From: Sordariomycetes sp. S80-01Y
Lineage: Eukaryota > Ascomycota > Sordariomycetes
Length of the DNA: 64,000 nt
NCBI GenBank assembly: GCA_037042185.1
Contig: JAXQJY010000029.1
Coordinates: 744,001-808,000 of the forward strand
Direction of reading: 5' to 3'
In this document: positions 23,712 through 33,937 of the stretch, piece by piece
How positions within the stretch are numbered: position 1 is the first letter of the stretch
How the letters are laid out: the number at the start of each line of letters is the position of its first letter
Notes under the pieces: model-generated
Databases searched by the model: none
Seen by the model: the letters and a program-made list of their open reading frames with translations, nothing else
What the model was told of the DNA's origin: nothing
Program-made: the position numbers and the translations under genes

Positions 23712-24921
23712 ATGGCGAGGTCTTTGGCACATGGCTTGTAATTATATTTGGGAGTTATCATAGACGTGGGATTGACTTGGGTGCCAAGGATTTGTATGCA
23801 TTTCGGGCGTTGACTACGAACATGGGCATCGATTTGGGGAGGCGCGATGTAATAGCATAGGCGAGTGTATAGAAGCATAAGAAAGACGGGTAATGTATGT
23901 TATCCCTGTCAAAATTAATATAGTATCCTCCAAATCGACACACCCGTCTGTTCAAATATCCGCATGTTCAACAACTCTGTCCCCTCAGCCTTTGCTCCGC
24001 CAAACATAAAAGTCCTGACTCAAGAGATTCCAAACCACTATTGGTCGTGCCCTGAGGTGGTTGACCAGGATAATTTCATAGTGCACGAGAGCACCATTTC
24101 GAGAGAGGATTCCCAAGGTTCCATGCTATGCGGCCCTTGGAAACAAGACATCATTGTCAACTCATTGAACAAGATGTCTGCGGGAAGAGAATACTACGGT
24201 GCTTCACAGAGGACGACCCGCTGCCGTCGGTTTTGCCGTGTGCGGAAAGAAGATGCCCGTGACATTGTAGAATGCTTATAAAGTCCATATATTCAGTTGT
24301 GGCACAACTTAGAAGCGACAAGCTTGCCTGCTGCCTGCGACAGGGGAGCCCTTGCCTAGGCCCTGCATCTGGTCCTACTGGTCCTAGTCTAAACACTCGG
24401 GCATGCCTCGGCCTGAATAGCCAACAGAACTGAGAAAGGAATTAGTCATGCTTATGAACTTGGGATGAATGGGTTCCAAAGACACCAGGCTAATAGTGCA
24501 TGTGAACTTCGACCAGTGGGGCGATGAGGATAGCCTGGCTCAATTTACGTACTCTTCCGAGATTGCCTCGTAGGGAAGGGATATGTCGCATGCATTTCGT
24601 TTTCAAGGGCTAGTGGCTATGCGAACGGACGGCCTTACATTGAGCCGGTGCAGGCTTAAGTTCCGATGGCATTCGGCTCTAAACGAACGTCTAACCTAGT
24701 CTAGTTCGTTTTGCGTCACAGAACCAGGAAGAGAAAAAGACCTTAAACAACTGGTGGGACACACTTCGAATATGAAGGGTGGGAGTATAAGTACCCGAAT
24801 TGACGACGTTCGCAGAATGATCTTTGCTAAGGACATTATCTCGTATGGATTGACCCAATCCACTGACGACGACATTATCACATTTTACAATTCCCTTTCG
24901 TATATTTGAAGCACTCTCAAC
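23712..24921. other. Intergenic
   Basis: This 1.2-kb region lies between two plus-strand genes. It contains scattered short frames (for example 23964-24281) without recognisable content. A TATA-like TATAAG at 24786-24791 belongs to the next gene. Confidence 0.5.
24786..24791 (+). promoter_or_regulatory. TATA-like box of the DJ-1/PfpI gene
   Basis: TATAAG lies 131 bp upstream of the ATG at 24922. Confidence 0.35.
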
Positions 24922-25666
24922 ATGAACAATCCGCCCCCCATGAAATCCCTTCGCATCGGGGTCATGATGGAATGCATCCAACTGGCCGACATCATGGGTA
25001 TCGATATTTTCGGCAACCTCTCCAAGGCTCATTACGACCAAGGTGTCTCATTCGACAGCACATTTCTCGAATTCGCCGACGACCCGGTGGACATGACCTT
25101 CTACTATATCGGCACCACTCTTGAGCCCTGTGAGGCATCACCTAGCATCAAATACCTTCCCAACGCTACCTACGACGACTGCCCTCGAGACCTGGACATC
25201 CTCATCATCGGTGGGCCCCTACCTACCCATCGACCCTCTCAGGCGGATCGTTTTATGAAAGAGGCCTGGCCCAAAACTCGCGTCTGGCTCACCACGTGCA
25301 TTGGCTCTATGTGGCTCGCTAGCACTGGTCTGCTGGATGGCAAGAAAGCCACGACGAACCGTGCCTTACTGTCCGTTGCGAAGAACATGCATCCGGATGT
25401 GGAGTGGCTGGATCAGAAGTGGGTGACGACGGACAAGTCGTACGACGGGCCGAACGGTAAGGGTGAGCTTTGGACATCCGGTGGTGCCGCTGTCGGTAAG
25501 TACTCCTGTCGTTGGTACCCATCCAAACACCATTGACATTACATCAGGTACCGAAATGATAGCAAAGTACTGCCTGGGAAACTTTAACCAAAAGTTTGTA
25601 CAGCATGTAGCCTTGCATTCTCTTGCTCTCGATGAGTACCCTTTGGATCAATTCTACAAATCTTAG
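24922..25666 (+). CDS. DJ-1/PfpI (ThiJ) family protein
   Basis: Class I glutamine-amidotransferase-like fold protein. Fungal relatives are glyoxalase III-like, chaperone-like or isocyanide-hydratase-like; the role of this one is not clear. Exon 1 is 24922-25495, a 52-nt intron spans 25496-25547, and exon 2 is 25548-25666, giving 230 residues. The N-terminal strand SLRIGVMMECIQLADIMGID and LDILIIGGPL are typical. The nucleophile-elbow cysteine is Cys126 in LTTCIGSMWLASTGLLDGKKATTNR-type sequence, where CIGS replaces the commoner CTG/CTGA. LWTSGGAAV lies just before the splice, then GTEMIAKYCLG. There is no signal peptide. The gene stands alone, with a TATA-like box 131 bp upstream. Confidence 0.87.
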
Positions 25667-26070
25667 CAATCACTTTGCGCAACTGCTGCTATCTTAGTTT
25701 CGTCGTAATAGCGTCAAGTTACAGCACGGCTACACTTCACTCAGATACATTGAATACATGTTGAAACTCATTAAGGTTGAGACCTCATTTTCACCGGGCC
25801 AGTATATCAGATTACTCGTGGAGAACTACCAGCTCTTTGGTTGCGTTTAATTAGCTTGCAAAGGCTTATCATGGCTGGGTGGAACCTCCTACATCGTATA
25901 GCTCCATTGATATTTCACTGCAATCTACTCATTATTCCCTCGAAGAGCTGAGAGTAAGAGCATGGGATTACGTATAGCCTAGAAATACACAATGTCACGT
26001 AATTAATCTGACAGCAGCATATTAGAAAGTCTATCTCATTCTATTAATGTAGAGGGCCGAGTGAATCTCA
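25667..26070. other. Intergenic, convergent 3' ends
   Basis: This 404-bp AT-rich spacer holds no gene that I can see. Confidence 0.55.
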
Positions 26071-27674
26071 TCATTTCTTCTTCTGGGCAACCCAAAACTG
26101 CGCCTGGTACGCATTCTTAGTCAAGGCACGATCATTAAAACCATATGCCGCTTCCATTCCCCTAACAAGTTTCCCTTCCAAACTAATGTGCCCGCACTCA
26201 TCGCCCGCGACATCCAGGAACTCGAATCCGAGCCCTTCCTCAACGACCTTGTAAATCTCCTCCAGACTTAACATCATGAACGGAGCGGTTCCGTAGAGCA
26301 GCGGTCCCAGGTTGATCCAGTAGCCACCCGGCTTGAGAAGAGTCTGGATCGTGTCAAAGTACGACATCAGGTTGCGGGCCGTGTCGATGAAGAAGTAAGT
26401 GACGACCACATCAAATCGGTCTTCGGGCTTTCGGCCATTGAAGACGGTTGTGAAGTCGCCCTCTACCATCAAAACTTCGTCCGACTCAAGGGGGACGTCG
26501 GGGAAGGGGAGCCGGCGTTGCTGGTCGGCTGCGCTGACGTGGTGGGACCAATTGTCGATGAAGGGATGAACAAATGCGTTGTTAGGAGTGTGGGCATGTG
26601 TCTCAAGGAATCGATATGCCACGTTCATGAACATTGACCATTCGTTAATGGTGACTTCGTAGCCTTTGTCGTGTCAGTCTCCTCGCCCCATGTTGAGCCA
26701 ATGCTTACCTCCTGTCTCAGCAATGTCCCTTCCAAGCCGACCCAACCCTGCACCAGGGAGCAATATTTTGACACGGTCCTGACTTCGGTCTGGGAATAAT
26801 TTCTCCAAAGTCCGGAGCAAACAGTCAAAGCAGTGGTCTCGCTCATAGGCACCGCCAGGCACAGTCCAGTCTCGAACAACGTGCTTCAAGGCCTGTGACA
26901 CGGCGATCTTGTCGGCCTTTTTTCCATCTTTCTCGAGGTTTGTTATGTGCTTGTCCAGCTCTGATCTTTCGATTTGGTAAAAGCCCAAAGCGTTGTCGAC
27001 GATACGGTCACAGAGAGCCTGGTTTTGCTGCAGTAATTCGTCGGCTTTCGTGAACTTGTCGGAATAGTTAACCGTTTTCTCAAGCAGCTAAATTTAAAGA
27101 GTCAGCAATTCGAGCAAAATCAGTGAACTCGGAAGGCTCGACGTGAAGACGATGACAAACGTCACGCCAATGTGTGAACTCACCGCACGCTGCGGCCCGG
27201 TGACCTTGTTGTAAAGTCCCTTCAACCGGTCGATCTCCTCCTTCTGTCTCGGGTAATACCTGGAATACGCGTAAAGCGCATCCAGAGTCCGGTGCCTGAC
27301 ATGGCTGCTCGACCACTTATCGTCAGGCTTCCTTTCAAGCCTTCCGAGAAGCTTCTTTCTCTCAGCTACGTGACGCGGTGTGTCCGGAAAAGACACGTTC
27401 TTAAAAGGAAAGTCTTCTGCCTGAAGATAGATTTCTTCAGGCTCAACAGCCTGAATGAAGCCTTGCTGCGAGTCGATCTACACGCACACGTCGTAAGGAG
27501 TAGTTCGTTGGAGATCTGGGAAAAGGGGCAACGTACCTGATCGCCACCAGTAATTTTAACAGCGGCAAGAACAGGTTCAGCTCCGGCCTCGGCTCCGGCC
27601 CCAAATGAGAGAAATACAAGGCATATTGCCACAAGCAGGAGGCTGATCCCAGATCGGTCACGTCCGTCCATCAT
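26071..27674 (-). CDS. Carnosine N-methyltransferase-like (N2227 domain) protein
   Basis: SAM-dependent methyltransferase of the UPF0586/N2227 family, whose animal and yeast members methylate carnosine. Exons are 27674-27537, 27450-27184, 27087-26709 and 26663-26071, with introns of 86, 96 and 45 nt, giving 458 residues. SAM-binding features are KILLPGAGLGRLGRDIAETGG followed across the splice by YEVTINEWSMFMNVAYRF. The family block DVVVTYFFIDTARNLMSYFDTI and the loop KPGGYWINLGPLLY follow. Exon 1 encodes SGISLLLVAICLVFLSFGAG, a signal-peptide or anchor-like stretch, unexpected for a family usually cytosolic or nuclear. The next two exons contain no in-frame ATG before residue 'ALGFYQ', so an upstream start exon is needed; this one splices in frame. 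The methyltransferase call is sure; the first exon is less so. Confidence 0.85.
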
Positions 27675-28092
27675 GGTTCTTCGTAACCAACTGCTCAAAG
27701 AAAAGAGTCAACCAGGACCAAGGAATCCAACAAGGTAAACAGCAGGACGCAAACCCTTTTTAACAGCCCCCTCTCATTTCCCCTCAATCGGAATATTCTC
27801 TCACTCAGGAACAGTTACGAAACAGAAAAAACGTGGTTGCGCGGTGACTCCGCATCGAGCAGTGGTACACGGAACCTGGTTGTGAACCTTGATGGACAGC
27901 AACGCTTGGCGCGGGTGATTGTCGCCTCACAGGCCGCATCCGTGCCATCGATCAAACAAATCAAATTGCTCAATCGATCTGCTTCCGCCTCGCTTACTGG
28001 CTGCGGCTGAACAGGCCCTGTTCTGTGGTGGGTTTGAGGCCCAATTCGCCGAGTTTCCGCAGCTGGCACCACGCATCGTGGGCGGATATGCA

Positions 28093-28100
28093 TGTGCTCA
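28093..28100 (+). promoter_or_regulatory. Candidate Mac1/MacA-type copper element (TGTGCTCA)
   Basis: The motif lies 57 bp upstream of the TATA box and 200 bp before the His-triad gene. TGTGCTCA has been reported as the site of the copper-sensing regulator in Aspergillus. The same 8-mer also lies inside coding sequence near 352 and 45239, so the match may be chance. Confidence 0.3.
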
Positions 28101-28156
28101 AGCTTAGATGCTAGTGCCTGGCCACTTCCAGGGCCTTTCTTGGCCGTGGGATCAGG

Positions 28157-28164
28157 TATAAATA
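28157..28164 (+). promoter_or_regulatory. TATA box of the His-triad gene
   Basis: TATAAATA lies 136 bp upstream of the ATG. Confidence 0.5.
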
Positions 28165-28299
28165 TTTCTCTCCCAGCCTTCTCTCCTGGTTCCTGCCTTT
28201 GCACTACTCAGCCTCGTCAACCTTCGCTCGCTTACCCCTTGGTGCAACGCTACATCCGCTTGATCAGCCTACACTATTCTCCCCACGCAAATACACAAG

Positions 28300-28927
28300 A
28301 TGAAGTTTACCGCCGCCGTCCTCTCGGGTCTCATCCCCTTTGCCCTCGCCCAGGACTCCCTCGGTCCTGCGCCTACCGAGTCCTACGGCTGCGAGCCCCA
28401 TGGCGACCACTACCACTGTGAGGGACACGTCAGTGAGACGGCTGCCGATGCTGCCTCGGCTACCGTCACTGTGACCAGCGTTACTGCTACCCCCACTGGC
28501 GAACACGACCATGACCACGACCACGACCACGAAGATGGTGAGGAGCACGACCATGGCGATGAGGAGACCGGTAGCTTGCCTCCCAGCCCTACCGCGTCTG
28601 TTGGCTGTGAGCCTCACGGCGACCACGTAAGTTTTACTGCACTGGAATAAGAAGCGAGGCGCTAAGTACCCCAAGTGGCACTGCGAGGGTTCTGCCGAGA
28701 CCGCCTCAGTCACCGTGACTACCACCGAGTCTCTCCCTCCCTCTCCCACTGCCTCCACTGGCTGCGAGCCCCACGGAGACCACTGGCACTGCGAGGGCGC
28801 CCGCGAGTCTGGCGAGGAGGACAGCTCCGAGGAGACCACCTCTGCCGAGGCTACCCCTACCGGCGCCGCTATGGCCCAGGTCGTTCCTCTGGCCGGTGCT
28901 GCCATCGCTGCTGCCCTTGCTCTGTAA
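28300..28927 (+). CDS. Secreted GPI-type protein with three GCEPHGDHxHCEG His-triad repeats
   Basis: Orphan small surface protein, a candidate extracellular metal binder. Exon 1 is 28300-28626, a 49-nt intron spans 28627-28675, and exon 2 is 28676-28927, giving 192 residues. It has a signal peptide (MKFTAAVLSGLIPFALAQ). Three repeats read GCEPHGDHYHCEG, GCEPHGDH|WHCEG (split by the intron) and GCEPHGDHWHCEG, each after a PSPTAS-type Ser/Thr/Pro linker. A run of alternating His-Asp (EHDHDHDHDHEDGEEHDHGDEE) lies between repeats 1 and 2. The hydrophobic C-terminus (VVPLAGAAIAAALAL) looks like a GPI signal. HGDHxH is the same HxxHxH pattern as the zinc-binding histidine triads of streptococcal surface proteins; here it is framed by two cysteines. 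Metal binding is inference. The intron carries an in-frame stop, so retention would give a shorter, unanchored form. Confidence 0.85.
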
Positions 28928-29717
28928 GCGGTTGGCGCCGACACTTGTCGATAGAGCTTCAATGCCTTCCCATTTATCGAGAGAGAGGTCTTGATGGAGA
29001 GGCACAGCGGAGGCCTTGGTCTGCCCTGTACTTGGAGCATAGAAGGGTTGGTGTGGACGGACGCCGTGCTAGGATCAGGAATTGCTGTCCTGGATGTAGG
29101 GTCTGAGAGTGTCCCGTCTGCGGGCGACACTGGGAAATGTCTAATGCCGCTATGCAGCCTACCTTCGATTCTACAAATTTGACTCGTCACAATTGACATT
29201 GCGAAAGAAGAGCGTGTGAGAAATGAGACGGATGGTCGTGCCGGCCGCTAGTTGATGCTTGATATTAAGCTTAGATTTAAGGTTGCCCGCCACGGTCGGC
29301 CACGTTTGGAACGTCTGTAGAAGCTGGTTCCGGAAAGAATTTGGAAGCCGTTTCTGAGACACAGAATTGCCACAGAAGTTGCATCTTCGTATTTCTCTCA
29401 TCGGTGAGGTGAGCCAAGATGCGATAATGCTTGGAGTACCCTCGCGCAAAGCACCTGGTAGAACCCCACCGCCTCCCACTCTGGACTGACCATCAAGGTT
29501 CTCACCGCAAAAGGTCCTCCTCAATCCTGCTCCAATTCCCTCGCCTCGGGATGCCTCACTCCGTCGAGAAGGAAGAAACTTTCCAGAACGCATTACGCAA
29601 TAGCTGTCAGTCAAAGCTCAAAGATTAACTTCCAGTGTGGTCCGTGCCTGGGGCTCGTCAATCTACACCTCGCTGCACATCCTAATCCTATAGGTCCCTT
29701 AAGATAGGGCACGGCCT
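28928..29717. other. Intergenic, convergent 3' ends
   Basis: This 790-bp region shows nothing coding that I recognise. Confidence 0.5.
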
Positions 29718-30779
29718 CTAGGTGCTCTTCGTTGCAGCAGCCTCGCAGATTCTTCTCGCCATCTTGCCCATTCCCCAGTACATGGCCAAGATGTTCTCAC
29801 TCATAACCTTTGGGAACAGTGTCGACATCCACACCAGCCCGCTCAACCCACCGCACCAGTACCAGTACGGCGTCCCACCAACCAATCCTCCCAGCCAGCT
29901 CTCACCCTTCAGTGCTTGATTCACAATCCTCTTCGCATACGCATCCGTAGGGAACGTACCGTGCGTCTGGCTGAACGTCAGGCGCCACTGGTACACGTCC
30001 CTCACCGGCTGGTACAGACTCGCGCTCGGCAGCGGCCGATGCGGTCCGGAGGCAAAATTGCTCTTCACGGTGCCCGTCATGGCGACCATGACCCTGACGT
30101 TGAATGGTCTGAGCTCGCAGCGCAAGGCCCGGGACCAGACCTCGATGGCGCCTTTGGTGGAGGAGTAGATGGCGCCGAAGAGGTAGGGGACCTGGGTCGA
30201 GGTGGAGGATATGTTGAGGACGAGGCCCCTGGCGGCGATGAGGAGGGGAATAAAGGTGTTCACCACGCGCATGGGACCGAAGACGTTGGTGTCATACGTC
30301 TTCTGGACGTCTTCGATGTCCGCGTCTATGGCCGGGATGACATGGGGACGACCACTACACGCAGTCAGCTCTGCCAGACCCTCGCTCTTCCATCTTCCAG
30401 CCTTCCGTATTCGTAGAGTTGAAAAGTGATGAGACTTACGCATTGTTGACCACAATGTCCAGCAACCCGCCGGTCAGCTTCTCGACCTCGAGCTTACACG
30501 CGTCGACGCTGGCCTGGCTCGTGACGTCGAGCTGCGCGACGCTGAGGCCCTGCTCCGCGAGAGGCTTGAGGACGTCCGGGTTGCGAGCCGTGGCGATGAC
30601 ATGGCAGCCGCGGCGTTTGAACTCGAGCGCCAGGGCGTGGCCGATCCCGCCTGGGGAGCAGCTGGTGAGCGCAACGTCAGTCTCAGAATGTTGGGGATGT
30701 TGAGCGCGTCTGGGTGGGGTTGAGATTGGTGATCGACCTACCCTGTGATGAGGACGTTGCGCTTTCGTGCTGGTGCCAT
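29718..30779 (-). CDS. Short-chain dehydrogenase, Ayr1-like (acyl-DHAP reductase type)
   Basis: NADP-dependent SDR resembling yeast Ayr1, the 1-acyldihydroxyacetone-phosphate reductase of lipid droplets and ER, which also acts on steroids and lipids. Exons are 30779-30742, 30661-30440 and 30354-29718, with introns of 80 and 85 nt, giving 298 residues. Cofactor motif VLITG|CSPGGIG is joined by the first splice. TARNP fits NADP preference, LDVTS and VVNNA|G follow, and the catalytic set is LNISSTST (Ser) with IYSSTKGAIE (Tyr-x3-Lys). TGTVKSNF is also typical. The C-terminal hydrophobic part (SWLGGLVGGTPYWYWCGGLSG) is compatible with membrane or lipid-droplet association, as in Ayr1. The substrate is inferred only from family. 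Confidence 0.9.
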
Positions 30780-31638
30780 CGTGGTTTGCTTGCGTCTGAA
30801 AATGTTGGACTGTGCTTTTGATTTAGTCCTATGTGATTGAATTGAAGGTGACGTTGGGAAGCGGTTGACGCGTCCCCTTACACGACGTTGATCGGAAATG
30901 TGGTTGTGCCGAGGTTCCTGTGGACTGCGTCGTGGGCGCCGCTTCGAAGGCGAGTCTGCATCTGATAGATGAAGCTTCAACCACAGCAACTTACCCCTGC
31001 AACCCGGATACACCTATGGCGAGGTCCAAGTCCCGTGTTCCCCGAATAGAAGTATTAGTTTGCGGATTCTCACAAAATGTGTGAATCGACTGGAAGGTAG
31101 TGCACACGTAGCTAGGTGCGCATGGTCACCTGTGCAGCCATGTGAGCTGCTACGACGCAGTCTCTTCAACATTCAACTCATGCCTGGAGAGCTAGTGAAG
31201 TAGGGCCGGTACCTGTTCACTGGTCATATCAGACGGTATTTGAAACAGGACAACCGCTTTCCAAATAGAGAACTGGTACGGCATCCAGACTCGTCGCGCG
31301 GCCATGCGAACTTGATTGTCACTAGAAGCAACGTCAGAAGTGACAACACTGGCCGTTCAGAAATGATCCATCGCATCTGGTCGGGGCTGCTTTTTTCTTT
31401 TTCTGTGATATGCTCGAGATTCAAGTACAATTTTCCAGATTCCGCGTCTGATTCTGAACACATATGAAGCGAGCTGATGCACTGGGTTATAACAGCCACT
31501 CTCCCCACCTGCCTTCATCTGCAGGGTCTTGAGAAACACACAGGTCCCACTTCATCCTAGCCTGATGATGCCTTATGTTCAGCTTCTGGACAAACTCATC
31601 TGTATTCTCCCCCGTGGCTCCTCGTACGTTCACTGCGC
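30780..31638. other. Intergenic
   Basis: This 859-bp region lies between two minus-strand genes. Short frames on both strands show no recognisable protein. It holds the SDR promoter and the BTB gene's 3' region. Confidence 0.5.
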
Positions 31639-32387
31639 TCAAGCTAGCCTGTCCCTGTAACACACTGTCTCATCCTGCCCATGTTCATGGTAGAGACAAG
31701 TGTCTTTTTTTAAAACTTCCCCAGGACATGGTCTCTTATCCAGCAACGAGACTGCTAAGTCGAGTAGAAACTCGCTAGTAAGATCTTCTGGTGAGGCGTG
31801 TTTGGTCAACCAATCCGATTGCCCACAAGCTGTGTACATATCCACAAGGAGCCGCCTTGCCGGAGAGTTATCTTGTGTATTTTCGTAGATATGGCGAACG
31901 ACTGATCCAGCTGGGTACCAATTGAAGCCGTCGGTGGCCTTTGATCTTGATTTGTCGATAAATGCATCAAGGACAGCGTCTTTGAAGTCTGCGTCGACCA
32001 ACACGTCTCCGAGGACGTAGGACTTTGCTAGCTGTAGATACTCCTCATTCCCTGCTTCTCCTGGGCTGTCGAGTCGCACCGGTAGAGACTTTCGATAGAG
32101 CCAGTGTACGTATACGTGGAAAATCTCGGGATCGTGGTCGACAAGTCGGACGGAGCGTGTTTGAGACCCACTCCAATGCTCGCTAACCGCGGTGTTGACG
32201 AACCTCGAAGCGGTACGGACCAGGTGCTCATGGATGTAGAACGTGGCAGGCGCCTCGGGTCCCACGACGACCTCGATAGTTCGACCGCTGAGACTGAGAG
32301 GTGTGAGAAAAAGCATTGAGATTCTGAAAGTTCAAGAACATACTCGAGACGCCACTTGCCGTCGATTCTAAGCTTGGTGGTATCCAT
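31639..32387 (-). CDS. BTB/POZ domain protein
   Basis: Small protein made almost wholly of a BTB/POZ fold, common in filamentous fungi as an orphan family. It may act in protein interaction or Cullin-3 adaptor roles, but no partner domain is present. The preferred model is exon 1 at 32387-32344 and exon 2 at 32287-31639, joined over a 56-nt intron to read KWRLDGRTIEVVVGPE, giving 230 residues. An intronless alternative starts at 32316 (MLFLTPLSLSGRTIEVVVG). The BTB core shows TFYIHEHLVRTASRFVNTAV, then DHDPEIFHVYVHWLYRKSL and YLQLAKSYVLGDVLVDADFKDAVLDAFI. There are no membrane segments. The BTB call is good; the 5' end is uncertain. Confidence 0.75.
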
Positions 32388-32992
32388 GCCCCTGGCTAGG
32401 CAGTTCTGCAGTTGTTGGAGTTGGAGGGAAGAATCATAATGTGAATGAGAGTTGGGCTTCGAGGCAACATATGGCAGCTGCCCCAAACAAAGTGCAAAGC
32501 CAGTGAATGCTACATCTCATTTGATTTGTGCCAGCAGAGAGAGATATGCAGGTTGGCGCGCAATCTGATGTTGCAATAGGGCGAATCCTCGTGAATGCTG
32601 CTTGGAAATGGTCATCTTCACACTGTGGGACTTACCCCTCTTACCAATGATGGAAGAATAATTGGTACATTGCAGTAGACACTGAACCGGAACCCAGCTG
32701 TATCGTGTTGTATGGCAGCAGCGCCGCCTACCATGACCGTCCATTGCGTGGCAATCTAGCAGTAGACTGAAAGGGGACATCGATGCAGCCCTCTCTAGTA
32801 AACATGTGGCATCCCATTATGTATATCTAGGACCAGAGCCGGGACCTTTTGCGGTCGCCCCAATTCGCCATCTTCAGATTTCAAAGAACAACTCCACCCA
32901 TGCAATACCGACCATGGTCGGAATAAATAACAAATCTAACGTGTCGGCGATATTCTTGCAATCATAAACACCCCGCCTCGCGCTCAAGGCCT
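32388..32992. other. Intergenic
   Basis: This 605-bp region lies between two minus-strand genes. It contains no recognisable coding sequence. Confidence 0.5.
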
Positions 32993-33937
32993 TCATCTCC
33001 GCTCCGAGGTGAAGCCAGGCGTCGACCCGGGCATCTCGACGGGCGCCTGGTTCCAAGTCGTGCTGCCCTCCATCTCCATCGCCATCCCGTGCCCGTGCTC
33101 CGGCGGCAGCTCAGCCGGCGCATGCTGTGCGCCGTACGCCTGATGGCCGCCGTATCCCTGGGGCGGCGTACCCCAAGCCCCCGTGTACGTCGGCGGACTC
33201 ACGGTGCTGGGCGGGTGGTGAGGCGTCTTGCTGTCCGTGAAGCCGGGGCTCGAAGCTGAGTACATGGGCGTCCCGTGGGCGGCCTCGTCATCGCCGCCGT
33301 GCGGCAGCATGGGCGAGGACTCGGCGGCGTGGCGCTTGCGGTAGCGACGGAACCACCAGAACCCTACGCCGCCCATCACCAGGGCTCCAAAGACGGCGGC
33401 ACCTACGCCGATGCCGATGTGCGCGCCCGTAGACAGGCCTCCGCCCTCGCCTTCTGAAGAGCTCGTATTCGTAGGGCCAGCGCCGCCTGTGCTTGTGGGA
33501 GAGTCCGTCCCCGTGCTCGTGGGACCTCCGCCCTGGGTGGACGTAGCATCGGCGGAGCCCTTCTCGGCGGCCTTCATGAACTCGGGCTTCTCGACGTTGG
33601 TCGGAGTGCTGCTGTCGTTGCAGGCATCCTTGAGCGTCGTGTAGATCTCATCGAGGTTGTTGGCGCCGTCCTCGCCCAGACAGCGCGCGGCGTTGGTGAC
33701 GAAGTTGCGCGTGTTGGAGCACAGACATTCGTTGAGGACGTCGTAGTTGGGCCGGTCGCAGTTGGTGCTGTTGGAGGACTCGTACAGGCAGGCTTGGGCG
33801 TTTTGCGGGTAGAAGGAGAAGTCGGGATTCACCTTGTTATTGTTGTTGTCGTTGTTCTGGGCTGACACCAAGGAGGTGAGGAAGAGCAGTGTTGTTAATA
33901 GGAGGAAGGGCAGCCGTATATGTAATTTGGGAGCCAT
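32993..33937 (-). CDS. Cys-containing single-pass surface protein, possible sensor
   Basis: Type I membrane protein with the layout of a fungal wall sensor; not assigned to a named family. I chose the start MAPKLHIRLPFLLLTT at 33937 because it begins a clear signal peptide (ending LVSAQ). The frame extends 32 residues upstream without sense. It has 314 residues. The ectodomain (about 25-120) carries six cysteines in the order ACLYESSNSTNC, CLCSN, RCLG, ACND. A Ser/Thr/Gly/Pro-rich linker (TSTQGGGPTSTGTDSPTSTG) fits O-glycosylation. The membrane span is IGIGVGAAVFGALVMGGVGFWWF, followed by RRYRKRH. The cytosolic tail is Pro/Gly/His-rich and disordered. The plan recalls WSC/Mid2-type sensors, but the cysteine spacing does not clearly match WSC. 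Confidence 0.78.
   Translation of the reverse strand: MAPKLHIRLPFLLLTTLLFLTSLVSAQNNDNNNNKVNPDFSFYPQNAQACLYESSNSTNCDRPNYDVLNECLCSNTRNFVTNAARCLGEDGANNLDEIYTTLKDACNDSSTPTNVEKPEFMKAAEKGSADATSTQGGGPTSTGTDSPTSTGGAGPTNTSSSEGEGGGLSTGAHIGIGVGAAVFGALVMGGVGFWWFRRYRKRHAAESSPMLPHGGDDEAAHGTPMYSASSPGFTDSKTPHHPPSTVSPPTYTGAWGTPPQGYGGHQAYGAQHAPAELPPEHGHGMAMEMEGSTTWNQAPVEMPGSTPGFTSERR

Larger units (their letters stand above)
27675..28299. promoter_or_regulatory. Divergent promoter region, methyltransferase and His-triad protein
   Basis: This 625-bp non-coding region holds TGTGCTCA at 28093-28100 and a clear TATA box, TATAAATA, at 28157-28164, followed by a pyrimidine-rich leader before the ATG at 28300. Confidence 0.5.
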
